From the NCBI GenBank assembly GCA_003243445.1, contig QFQQ01000135.1, positions 1 to 12,782 on the forward strand: 12,782 nucleotides of DNA. Direction: 5' to 3'. The number at the start of each line of letters is the position of its first letter. Position 1 is the stretch's first letter. The notes under the pieces were generated by a model. It had not been told where the DNA came from, ran no database searches, and saw only the letters and a list, made by a program, of their open reading frames with translations. The translations under genes were made by a program, and so were the position numbers. Below, one piece after another: positions 1 to 5,974 of this stretch. Source of the DNA: Citrobacter freundii (GTDB taxonomy: Bacteria; Bacteroidota; Bacteroidia; Chitinophagales; Chitinophagaceae).

Positions 1-118
1 CCCCTTCAGGGGAGACTTTAGGTCGCTTTTTAAAGATGTGTCATTTTATATCGAATACAGATGTACGATTCAAAAAAGGAGTGCCTTATGTCGGAAACCA
101 AAGTCTCCCCTGAAGGGG
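1..118. repeat. Inverted-repeat element at left window edge
   Basis: A perfect 19-bp inverted repeat: bases 1-19 (CCCCTTCAGGGGAGACTTT) are the reverse complement of 100-118. They enclose an 80-bp AT-rich interior with no convincing ORF. The right arm continues into a G-rich stretch (115-135) of the style seen in many dispersed Bacteroidota intergenic repeats. The left arm starts at base 1, so the element probably extends beyond the window. It could form a large hairpin or cruciform, or be a non-autonomous mobile remnant; no transposase is present. Bases 119-255 hold nothing else I can identify. Confidence 0.75.
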
Positions 119-255
119 GAGATTTAGAGGGGGCTCCTACGCCAGTTGAGCGAATATCTTTCCGTCAACTAAACAGGTGGCCTGAAAGCTGACGAATCTT
201 TATAGCGCACCCCGACCTTTTTTCGATTGATCTCCCGGTAAAGATCTTTTGGGGC

Positions 256-271
256 TGTGACAAATATCACC
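256..271 (+). promoter_or_regulatory. CRP-like operator upstream of the Crp/Fnr gene
   Basis: TGTGACAAATATCACC matches the TGTGA-N6-TCACA architecture of CRP-type boxes in nine of ten half-site positions. Its centre (263.5) lies 28.5 bp before a candidate -7 element at 292-299, which is about position -40 relative to the expected transcript start, the usual class II activator position. The adjacent regulator has CRP-like recognition-helix residues, so autoregulation is the simplest reading. This is inferred from sequence only. Confidence 0.55.
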
Positions 272-291
272 TTCATCAAATTACCTGCGGT

Positions 292-299
292 TAACTTTG
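292..299 (+). promoter_or_regulatory. Candidate -7 promoter element of the Crp/Fnr gene
   Basis: TAACTTTG is a perfect match to the Bacteroidota -7 consensus TAnnTTTG. It lies 22 bp before the ATG at 322, giving an expected leader of about 20 nt. There is no clear TTTG -33 box at standard spacing, which would fit an activator-dependent promoter using the 256-271 site. Confidence 0.5.
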
Positions 300-321
300 C
301 AGCAAACCAACCCTTCGCGGT

Positions 322-966
322 ATGAATGCACAACAATTGTCAACCCTCTTCCCCGGCCTCGAAACGGAGTTATATACTGAATTGGAGCAGACAGGAACGA
401 TCAAAGAAATCCCTGCAGACTCTACCGTCCTTCGTAAAGGACAAACGATCCGGTCTGCTATTCTTTTGCTCGAAGGCGTTATCAAATTATACCAGGAAGA
501 CGAGGATGGCGGTGAGTTCTTTATGTACCATATCAATCCGGGTGAAGCTTGTGCCGTATCAATGGTTTGCTCGTATCAACCTGAAACAAGTAATGTTCTG
601 GCTACAGCCGTTACTGACGCAACAGTGCTGCTCATTCCGCTATCTGCCATGGATCAATGGATGGCCAAATACAAAAGCTGGCACTACTTCGTGATACAAA
701 GTTACCGCTCTCGATATAATGAGCTGTTGAACACCATTGGAGAGATCGCTTTCAGAAATATGGATGAGCGTTTGGAGTTCTATATCCGAAAACAGGTCAA
801 GCAATTTGGCCATCAGATCCGCCTCACCCACCAGGAGATCGCCAACGATCTCAACTCTTCCCGTGAGGTGATCAGCAGGCTCATGAAGAAAATGGAAAAG
901 AATGAATGGATCATTCAACACCGCAACTCCTTTGAGTGGATCAAGGACGATCGTTCCGTTGCGTAA
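322..966 (+). CDS. Crp/Fnr family transcriptional regulator
   Basis: This 214-residue protein has the usual length and layout of the Crp/Fnr family: an N-terminal cyclic-nucleotide-binding-like beta-roll (about residues 20-110), a dimerisation helix (about 115-145) and a C-terminal winged helix-turn-helix (about 150-208). The recognition helix reads SSREVISRLMKK; R181, E182 and R186 align with the three CRP residues (R180, E181, R185) that read GTGA half-sites. No FNR-type N-terminal cysteine cluster is present, and the loop that binds cAMP phosphate in CRP is not evident, so the ligand is unlikely to be cAMP. The only two cysteines, C77 and C83, sit close together in the sensor domain (ACAVSMVC). 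Its place at the head of a sulfur operon suggests it senses a sulfur or redox signal. The ATG at 322 fits the upstream promoter candidate. Confidence 0.9.
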   Translation: MNAQQLSTLFPGLETELYTELEQTGTIKEIPADSTVLRKGQTIRSAILLLEGVIKLYQEDEDGGEFFMYHINPGEACAVSMVCSYQPETSNVLATAVTDATVLLIPLSAMDQWMAKYKSWHYFVIQSYRSRYNELLNTIGEIAFRNMDERLEFYIRKQVKQFGHQIRLTHQEIANDLNSSREVISRLMKKMEKNEWIIQHRNSFEWIKDDRSVA

Positions 967-969
967 CTT

Positions 970-982
970 CTGTCACTGACAG
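970..982. promoter_or_regulatory. Short palindrome between regulator and exporter genes
   Basis: CTGTCACTGACAG is a perfect odd palindrome (6-bp arms around one central C) starting four bases after the regulator's stop codon. It could be an operator or a small mRNA hairpin. It does not match the TGTGA boxes at 256 and 1822, and no T-run follows, so it is not a convincing terminator. Confidence 0.25.
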
Positions 983-1020
983 ACTGCAACACTTCCTGCA
1001 ATTTGCATCCAAATCAATGT

Positions 1021-1815
1021 ATGGAAATAACAGGTTATGCTGCGGCGCTGGCAATAGGCTTATTACTCGGATTGATCGGTGGCGGAGGCTCGATCCTCAC
1101 CATGCCGGTACTGGTGTACCTATTTGGACTGGCGCCGTTGCAAGCCACGTCGTATTCTTTGTTGATCGTGGGAGTGGTCAGCTTATTTGGATTTATCACA
1201 CATTACCGCAGAGACCTGGTTGATATCCGGACAGGATTGTTGTTCGGACTGCCATCGGTACTGACCGTTTTTCTTACACGGCATTTTCTGCTGCCAGCTT
1301 TACCAGATGTTCTTCTCACCATAACCGGGAAACCTATTCACACAAACTTTCTGTTGATGATGCTATTTGCCATTCTGATGATAGCAGCATCGATAGCAAT
1401 GATCAGGGATCGCGGGCAAACTGTTGCGTATAGTCATGCGATGGCTCTCTCCCCTGCCCTGCTTGCTGGTTATGGCGCTTTACTTGGCATAGTCACTGGC
1501 TTGCTCGGTGCGGGAGGAGGCTTCCTGCTTATACCGGCTTTGACCATCTTCGCGAAGCTACCGTTCAGGACAGCCGTCGGAACATCACTGATGATCATCA
1601 CCCTTAATGCAGTTATAGGCGTATTGGCAGATGCGGGCCATATGAGCTTTAACTGGTCGCTGTTTGGCGGGATCATTGCGATAGCGATGGCTGGTATGTT
1701 TGCCGGTCTGCGATTCTCCCGCTCGATCCCAGCAGCTGGTCTCAGGAAAGTATTCGGCGTCTTTGTGCTTGTCATTGCAGCTTACATACTTGTATCGGAA
1801 CTGATCAAATTATAA
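1021..1815 (+). CDS. TauE/SafE family sulfite (anion) exporter
   Basis: This is a polytopic inner-membrane protein of about 264 residues, nearly all hydrophobic, with about eight predicted membrane segments. It shows the internal duplication typical of the TauE/SafE (DUF81) family: a glycine-rich motif GLIGGGGSILTMPVL near the N-terminus and a related GLLGAGGGFLLIPAL at about residues 160-175. Family members export sulfite or sulfoacetate, or move other sulfur-containing anions. Lying between a Crp/Fnr regulator and a persulfide-dioxygenase-like gene, it most likely removes sulfite made by persulfide oxidation. The ATG at 1021 is chosen; a TTG at 1003 in the same frame would add six residues without adding to the first helix. 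The 54-bp gap to the regulator gene suggests one transcript. Confidence 0.88.
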   Translation: MEITGYAAALAIGLLLGLIGGGGSILTMPVLVYLFGLAPLQATSYSLLIVGVVSLFGFITHYRRDLVDIRTGLLFGLPSVLTVFLTRHFLLPALPDVLLTITGKPIHTNFLLMMLFAILMIAASIAMIRDRGQTVAYSHAMALSPALLAGYGALLGIVTGLLGAGGGFLLIPALTIFAKLPFRTAVGTSLMIITLNAVIGVLADAGHMSFNWSLFGGIIAIAMAGMFAGLRFSRSIPAAGLRKVFGVFVLVIAAYILVSELIKL

Positions 1816-1821
1816 CCCCAA

Positions 1822-1837
1822 TGTGACTTAAGTCATA
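1822..1837 (+). promoter_or_regulatory. Second CRP-like operator, upstream of MBL/rhodanese gene
   Basis: TGTGACTTAAGTCATA has the same TGTGA-N6-TCA layout as the 256-271 site and a perfect 12-bp palindromic core, TGACTTAAGTCA. Its centre (1829.5) is 29.5 bp before a candidate -7 element at 1859-1866, against 28.5 bp at the first site. The matching geometry supports real sites for the operon's own Crp/Fnr regulator. Confidence 0.55.
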
Positions 1838-1858
1838 GATAGGGCCACGCGTACTTCA

Positions 1859-1866
1859 GACATTTG
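1859..1866 (+). promoter_or_regulatory. Candidate -7 element of the MBL/rhodanese gene
   Basis: GACATTTG matches TAnnTTTG in five of six fixed positions and lies 19 bp before the ATG at 1886. It has no obvious -33 partner. The call rests mainly on its spacing from the CRP-like box, so it would be an internal, activator-dependent operon promoter. Confidence 0.35.
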
Positions 1867-1885
1867 AATAATAAAACACATCATC

Positions 1886-3307
1886 ATGAAAATCGAACAG
1901 ATCTATACTGGTTGCCTGGCACAGGGCGCTTATTATATCGAAAGCGAAGGAGAAGCGGCGATTGTTGACCCGTTAAGAGAGGTCGCACCATACATCAAAA
2001 AAGCGGCTGAAAGCGGTGCAAAGATCAAATATGTGCTGGAGACCCATTTCCATGCGGATTTTGTTTCCGGTCACCTTGATCTTGCCAAAAAGACCGGGGC
2101 AAAGATCGTGTATGGCCCCACTGCAAATCCCGCTTTTGATTTTTACCCTGCCTGGGATCAGGAAGAATTGCCGCTCGGCAAAATCAGGATTCGCGTGCTC
2201 CATACGCCCGGTCATACCATGGAAAGCACCTGTTACCTGGTCCTGGACGAAAATGGCAAACCGGCTGCCTTGTTCAGTGGCGACACCTTATTCATCAACG
2301 ATGTTGGCCGGCCAGACCTGGCGCAAAAGGTAAATGCGGCGTTGACACAGGATAAACTCGCCGGCCTTCTTTATGATTCTCTTCGCGAAAAGATCCTGCC
2401 TTTGCCGGATGATGTGATCGTATACCCCGGTCACGGTGCAGGAAGCGCATGCGGAAAGAATATGAGCACCGAAACATCGGACAGGCTCGGACATCAGAAG
2501 AAGGTGAACTACGCGTTGCAACCGGAATTGTCACGTGACGAATTCATCCGTCAATTGAATGAAGGACTTGTTGCCCCTCCGGGTTATTTCCCACTGAACG
2601 TTCTTATGAACATCAATGGCTATGAGAGTATCGACACTGTATTATATCGCGGACTGACACCGCTTGACCCGGCTGCATTTGAAGCTGCTATACATGAATA
2701 TGATGCGTTGATAATAGATGTTCGTTCCCCGGAAACGTTCGCAAAACAGTTTATCCCCGGTTCTGTGAATATCGGACTGAATGGTTCTTTTGCCCCCTGG
2801 GTTGGCACACTGATCACAGATATCAAACAATATATTCTTCTCGTAACTGACAAAGGAAATGAAGAAGAAGCTGTGACAAGACTGAGCCGTGTAGGCTATG
2901 ACAATGTGATCGGTTATCTCGATGGTGGCATTGAGTCCTGGAGCCAAAGCGGACGGGCAATGGATCAGATCGAAAACATCTCTGCAACGCAACTGGCAGA
3001 AGAACTTGCCGAAGATCCGTCTATTCCCGTCATTGACGTCAGGAAGAAGAGTGAATATATCAGCGAACATCTGGTTAATGCTATTAATGCACCGCTGGAT
3101 TTTATCAATGACGCGATGCCGCTGATTGATCCGCAACGGAGAACATACATTCACTGTGCAGGTGGATACCGTTCGATGATCTTTATCTCCATTTTAAGAG
3201 CAAGAGGATATAAAAATCTTATCAATGTTGTGGGTGGCTTCAGATCATTAAAAGAAAGCAGGCTTTTTAATTTAACCGAATATGTTTGCCCCACAACGAT
3301 GTTATAA
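1886..3307 (+). CDS. MBL-fold persulfide dioxygenase-like protein with two rhodanese domains
   Basis: This 473-residue protein is predicted cytoplasmic, with no signal peptide. Residues 1-230 form an ETHE1/Blh-type metallo-beta-lactamase domain: H54-F-H56-A-D58-F, H110 in TPGHT and D133 in SGDTLF are the expected iron ligands or second-shell residues, and PGHGAGSACG follows near residue 185. The H54 to H110 spacing of 56 equals that between the ETHE1 iron ligands (H79 and H135, from memory). The usual sixth residue of HxHxDH is F59. Residues about 260-355 are a rhodanese domain without a catalytic cysteine. Residues about 365-460 are a second one with an intact loop, HCAGGYRSM (C424). In this family the MBL domain oxidises glutathione- or low-molecular-weight persulfide to sulfite while rhodanese carries sulfane sulfur. 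Its neighbours, a sulfite exporter and YeeE permeases, resemble the BigR-regulated sulfide-detoxification operon of proteobacteria. Confidence 0.9.
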   Translation: MKIEQIYTGCLAQGAYYIESEGEAAIVDPLREVAPYIKKAAESGAKIKYVLETHFHADFVSGHLDLAKKTGAKIVYGPTANPAFDFYPAWDQEELPLGKIRIRVLHTPGHTMESTCYLVLDENGKPAALFSGDTLFINDVGRPDLAQKVNAALTQDKLAGLLYDSLREKILPLPDDVIVYPGHGAGSACGKNMSTETSDRLGHQKKVNYALQPELSRDEFIRQLNEGLVAPPGYFPLNVLMNINGYESIDTVLYRGLTPLDPAAFEAAIHEYDALIIDVRSPETFAKQFIPGSVNIGLNGSFAPWVGTLITDIKQYILLVTDKGNEEEAVTRLSRVGYDNVIGYLDGGIESWSQSGRAMDQIENISATQLAEELAEDPSIPVIDVRKKSEYISEHLVNAINAPLDFINDAMPLIDPQRRTYIHCAGGYRSMIFISILRARGYKNLINVVGGFRSLKESRLFNLTEYVCPTTML

Positions 3308-3311
3308 TACG

Positions 3312-3347
3312 AAGGAAGGTTGCTCCTTACGGGGCAAAACCTTCCTT
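3312..3347 (+). terminator. Strong hairpin between MBL/rhodanese and YeeE genes
   Basis: AAGGAAGGTT (3312-3321) pairs perfectly with AACCTTCCTT (3338-3347). The stem continues through GCTCC/GGGGC (3322-3326, 3331-3335), with one T-G wobble and a two-base bulge, around a TTAC loop. It starts four bases after the stop codon region of the MBL gene. No U-tract follows, so it may act as an mRNA-stabilising or attenuating structure, or a weak terminator, rather than a full intrinsic terminator. It abuts the next gene's candidate promoter. Confidence 0.55.
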
Positions 3348-3354
3348 ACCTTTA
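3347..3354 (+). promoter_or_regulatory. Candidate -7 element for the YeeE pair
   Basis: TACCTTTA matches the TAnnTTTG element in five of six fixed positions, 16 bp before the ATG at 3371. A TTG at 3320-3322 lies 24 bp upstream and could be a -33 element. If real, the permease pair can be transcribed separately from the MBL gene. There is no CRP-like box here. Confidence 0.35.
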
Positions 3355-3370
3355 CACTTGAATTTCTTGT

Positions 3371-3934
3371 ATGACCGAAATACTCAAAAATCCGTGGCCC
3401 TGGTATGTTGCCGGTCCGTTGATCGGCCTGACCGTCCCTTTATTACTGTTATTAGGCAATAAGTCGTTCGGCATTTCAGCCAATCTCCGGCATATCTGTG
3501 CGGCGTGTTTCCCGGCGGGCATCTCTTTTTTTCAGTATGACTGGAAGAAAGAAGCCTGGAACCTGTTCTTTGTGGCCGGCATTTTTACAGGTGCATTAAT
3601 AGCCACGCATTGGCTGGCAGATCCTAACCCGGTTGTTATATCGCCTGCATTGGATAAGGAGCTTGCGTTGTATAATATCCACGGTGATACGGGACTTTTA
3701 CCGGCTGCTATCTTTTCCTGGAGCAGCCTGCTTACGCTGCGCGGGTTGATATTACTGGTGGCAGGCGGTTTCCTGGTGGGCTTTGGCACCCGCTATGCGG
3801 GCGGCTGTACATCGGGACATGCAATCATGGGATTAAGCACCTTGCAATGGCCTTCACTTGTTGCTACTGTCATGTTTATGATCGGTGGTTTTATCACAGC
3901 CAATCTTTTGCTGCCATTCATTTTAAAACACTGA
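3371..3934 (+). CDS. YeeE/YedE family permease, first half (thiosulfate/sulfur transport)
   Basis: This 187-residue membrane protein has about four to five hydrophobic segments (about residues 13-28, 60-80, 115-140, 158-180). The family motif YAGGCTSGHAIMGLS contains C146, equivalent to a conserved cysteine of the YeeE thiosulfate transporter (TsuA) that helps pass thiosulfate through the pore. Full-length YeeE proteins have two such halves. Here the halves are separate genes, as in the PmpA/PmpB pairs of proteobacteria. The next gene starts 17 bp downstream and encodes the other half, so the two products probably form a complex. Likely role: uptake of thiosulfate or another sulfane-sulfur compound; the substrate is not proven by sequence. 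Confidence 0.87.
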   Translation: MTEILKNPWPWYVAGPLIGLTVPLLLLLGNKSFGISANLRHICAACFPAGISFFQYDWKKEAWNLFFVAGIFTGALIATHWLADPNPVVISPALDKELALYNIHGDTGLLPAAIFSWSSLLTLRGLILLVAGGFLVGFGTRYAGGCTSGHAIMGLSTLQWPSLVATVMFMIGGFITANLLLPFILKH

Positions 3935-3951
3935 TCATTATCATACACTCT

Positions 3952-4473
3952 ATGACGAAGAATATTCAACCAGCGAATAGCAACCGAATGGCTAATACCG
4001 ATATGGAGGTCCGTTCGTTGGATACGATCTGCATCAATGAATCGCAAAAAACGCATCCGTGGTGGCACAACCTGAAGTACCTGGTTGCGGGAGCTTTGCC
4101 CGGGATCGTATTTGTGAAAGCGGAGATCATTTCCTGGTTCCGCATACAGGAAATGTTCAGGCTGCAGAGTTTTCACATGTACGGCGTGATCGGATCGGCT
4201 GTTGTAACAGGCATGGTGTCTGTTTGGCTGATCAGGAGATTCCGGATCAAAACCATTTACGGCGAACCTATCGTGTTTCATAAAAAGAAATTCAATAAAG
4301 GACAGATCTATGGAGGATTACTGTTTGGTGCAGGCTGGGGATTGACAGGTGCTTGTCCGGGGCCATTGTTTGCGCAAATAGCGACGGGAGCAACGGTAGT
4401 GAGTGTAGTTTTGTTGAGTGCTATTGCGGGAACATGGGTGTATGGATTGATGAGGGAACGGCTGCCGCATTGA
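3952..4473 (+). CDS. YeeE/YedE-like permease, second half (DUF6691 type)
   Basis: This product of about 173 residues has about four membrane segments after a soluble N-terminal stretch of roughly 30-40 residues. GWGLTGACPGPLFAQ carries C135, matching the C-terminal cysteine motif of the YeeE thiosulfate transporter. The frame is open upstream to 3847, but that part overlaps the preceding gene and reads as non-native sequence. The ATG at 3952, 17 bp after the upstream stop, is the sensible start; 3988 and 4003 are alternatives that trim the polar leader. It is the last gene of the sulfur operon, and no strong terminator hairpin is visible within the next 150 bp. Confidence 0.85.
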   Translation: MTKNIQPANSNRMANTDMEVRSLDTICINESQKTHPWWHNLKYLVAGALPGIVFVKAEIISWFRIQEMFRLQSFHMYGVIGSAVVTGMVSVWLIRRFRIKTIYGEPIVFHKKKFNKGQIYGGLLFGAGWGLTGACPGPLFAQIATGATVVSVVLLSAIAGTWVYGLMRERLPH

Positions 4474-4638
4474 TGGGGATCGGGTAATGGAGCTAACCGA
4501 TGGTTGGAGGTGATCATGCGTAGTTGATGAGCTGCTGATGAAGATCAGGTAGTGGTTCAAGCGCGTTTTTTAAGGGAGGTTGTATTATATCCGGTGAATT
4601 CATAATAGCAGCCCGTTGGCAGATCGCGCACTCCTACC
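4474..4638. other. Gene-free stretch after the sulfur operon
   Basis: I see no ORF, RNA gene or clear terminator here. The sequence is rich in TGATG-like steps on the plus strand and leads into the repeat cluster starting at 4639. Confidence 0.5.
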
Positions 4639-4658
4639 CCCACAATTAAAATTGTGGG
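4639..4658. repeat. Perfect 20-bp palindrome
   Basis: CCCACAATT and AATTGTGGG form 9-bp perfect arms around two A residues. The arm sequence CCCACAATT recurs at 4741-4749, where it begins the arm of the larger element, so the palindrome seems to be a building block of this repeat family. No T-run follows on either side, so it is probably a repeat rather than an operon terminator. Confidence 0.7.
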
Positions 4659-4702
4659 CTAGCCGCACCTCGAAATAACAGATCATTATTTCCATCGCAA
4701 CA
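4645..4702 (+). repeat. 58-bp direct repeat, copy A
   Basis: Aligns without gaps to 4954-5011 at an offset of exactly 309 bp, matching at 51 of 58 positions. All seven differences are transitions. The two copies bracket the inverted-repeat element at 4739-4969. Copy A includes the right half of the palindrome at 4639-4658. Confidence 0.8.
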
Positions 4703-4738
4703 TGCTTCGGATAATTTTCCAAATTCAGAATTTCGTTT

Positions 4739-4969
4739 AGCCCACAATTTTAATGCAATGTCGTTTAGTTGAGGAGCAAAGAGTATGTCATCCCGGCCGG
4801 GCAAATTCAGATCACTATCGAACTTAGTGTAAGCCAGAGCCGGGATCTCTACAATTGAGGGGCTCCCGGCTCTGGCAGCTTTAAATTTGCATCAAACATT
4901 AGGTCGCCCGGCCGGGATGACAAACCCTCGAGGCCTTAACTAAACGACATTGCATTAAAATTGTAGGCT
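4739..4969. repeat. Nested inverted-repeat element (MITE-like), full copy
   Basis: A 231-bp element of nested arms. The outer arms 4739-4774 and 4934-4969 match at 34 of 36 positions. Middle arms 4786-4802 and 4906-4922 are perfect over 17 bp (core TCATCCCGGCCGGG). A 7-bp pair lies at 4801-4807 and 4884-4890. Inner arms 4833-4845 and 4864-4876 are perfect over 13 bp (GCCAGAGCCGGGA). A small hairpin CACTA/TAGTG sits at 4813-4829. There is no ORF. A truncated relative lies at 7580-7722, which shows that it is a dispersed family. It is either a non-autonomous mobile element or a transcribed structured RNA. Confidence 0.8.
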
Positions 4970-5011
4970 GGCTGCGCCTCAAAATAACAGATCATTATTT
5001 TCATCACAACA
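4954..5011 (+). repeat. 58-bp direct repeat, copy B
   Basis: Partner of 4645-4702. It overlaps the end of the right outer arm of the nested element (4954-4969) and continues 42 bp beyond it, so the arm and the direct repeat share sequence. Confidence 0.8.
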
Positions 5012-5058
5012 ATTTGACGCAAATGTGTCAGGTCTCCCCTTGATTTGTTTTACAGCTT

Positions 5059-5085
5059 TGTGTTATCAATTTAAAACGATACACA
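5059..5085. promoter_or_regulatory. Interrupted palindrome abutting the quinone reductase start
   Basis: TGTGTTATC (5059-5067) is matched by GATACACA (5078-5085), its near reverse complement with one base missing, ending directly before the ATG at 5086. The position suits a repressor operator or translational control site for the gene cluster that follows. No regulator gene is adjacent, so the cognate factor is unknown. Confidence 0.3.
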
Positions 5086-5673
5086 ATGGCAACGAACATA
5101 CTGCTCATCCTCGGTCATCCATCTAAAAATTCCTTTAACAAAGCATTGCTGGATGCTTATCAGAAAGGTGCAGAAAGATCCGGCGCGGTCTGTAAAACCA
5201 TTTATATCTCCGACCTGGATTTTGATGTGAACCTTGCAGACGGTTACAAAACCGGTAAGGCCGGCCAACTGGAAGAAGACCTGTTGACAGCACAGCAATC
5301 CATTCAGTGGGCCACCCATGTAGTATTTGCATTTCCCAATTGGTGGGGCGCCATGCCCGCCATCGCCAAAGGATTTATCGACCGGCTTTTTCTTCCGGGT
5401 TTTGCATTTAAAAATCATTCAGGTAAAAACTTCCCGGAACAATTGCTGAAAGGAAAAAGCATAAGGATGCTGGTAACGATGGATACACCTAAGTTCTGGT
5501 TCTACCTAGTTCACCGGGCTTCCCTTTATCTCATTCTCAAAAAAGTGGTATTTGGATATGTCGGCTTTAAACCTGTCAGCTTCTCCACTTTTGGGTTTAT
5601 GCGGAAATCAACCGATGCACAACGAAAGAAATGGCTGAACAGAGTTGAGCATTTAGGAACGCAATTCATCTGA
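5086..5673 (+). CDS. NAD(P)H-dependent quinone reductase, flavodoxin-like fold
   Basis: This 195-residue soluble protein belongs to the NQO1/KefF/MdaB-type flavodoxin-like superfamily. Visible signatures are the N-terminal FMN/FAD-binding loop GHPSKNSFN (about residues 10-18), the segment FAFPNWWGAMPAIAKGFIDR (about 80-100) that shapes the flavin and substrate site, and the following PGFAF. Family members carry out two-electron reduction of quinones or nitro compounds with NAD(P)H, avoiding semiquinone radicals. It opens a co-directional run with a 2TM protein (29-bp gap) and an alpha/beta hydrolase, consistent with response to electrophiles. The exact substrate cannot be read from the sequence. 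Confidence 0.85.
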   Translation: MATNILLILGHPSKNSFNKALLDAYQKGAERSGAVCKTIYISDLDFDVNLADGYKTGKAGQLEEDLLTAQQSIQWATHVVFAFPNWWGAMPAIAKGFIDRLFLPGFAFKNHSGKNFPEQLLKGKSIRMLVTMDTPKFWFYLVHRASLYLILKKVVFGYVGFKPVSFSTFGFMRKSTDAQRKKWLNRVEHLGTQFI

Positions 5674-5702
5674 TCAATTTCATCAAATAAAAATTTACAA
5701 CA

Positions 5703-5921
5703 ATGACACGGTCAATCAATGGGTACAAAGCTGCCCACATCGATCCCAAAAAAGGTTTCAGGATCCACTTGCTGGTATTCCTTTTAGTTACTCCTCTCAT
5801 CTGGCTATTGTGGTTTTTAACAGACAGAACATACCCCTGGGCATTATGGAACACACCAGTATGGGCAACGGGTTTATTGTTCCACTATCTCGGCGTATTT
5901 GTGTTCAGTAAAAGTAAATGA
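5703..5921 (+). CDS. Small 2TM-domain membrane protein
   Basis: This 72-residue protein has a short polar N-terminus containing KKGFRIHLLVF and two hydrophobic helices (about residues 20-39 and 47-68), split by the turn segment TDRTYPWALWNTPVW. It ends FVFSKSK. This matches the Bacteroidota 2TM domain, whose function is not established; the domain also occurs fused to LytTR-type histidine kinases. The 29-bp spacing after the quinone reductase suggests co-transcription. Confidence 0.75.
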   Translation: MTRSINGYKAAHIDPKKGFRIHLLVFLLVTPLIWLLWFLTDRTYPWALWNTPVWATGLLFHYLGVFVFSKSK

Positions 5922-5974
5922 CAAAATCTGTCAATAGAACCTTCAATTATTAAGACACTTAACATTCAAACAAA

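Noticed and set aside
1003..1020. TTG start for the TauE/SafE gene adding HPNQC residues
   Set aside because: The added six residues are polar and not part of the first helix; the ATG at 1021 directly precedes the hydrophobic segment.
2642..3154. 170-codon minus-strand ORF inside the MBL/rhodanese gene
   Set aside because: It lies wholly within a gene with clear domain motifs; its translation shows no family signature and it is the antisense shadow of a well-conserved frame.
3847..3951. Upstream extension of the second YeeE-like gene
   Set aside because: It overlaps the 3' end of the first YeeE gene in another frame, and its translation is unlike the family; the ATG at 3952 gives a normal gap.
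4639..4658. Intrinsic terminator of the sulfur operon
   Set aside because: It lies 166 bp past the last stop codon, has no U-tract on the plus strand and shares its arm with the neighbouring repeat element.
4639..5011. CRISPR array
   Set aside because: The repeats are only two per type, long, nested and inverted; there are no regularly spaced short direct repeats and no cas genes.
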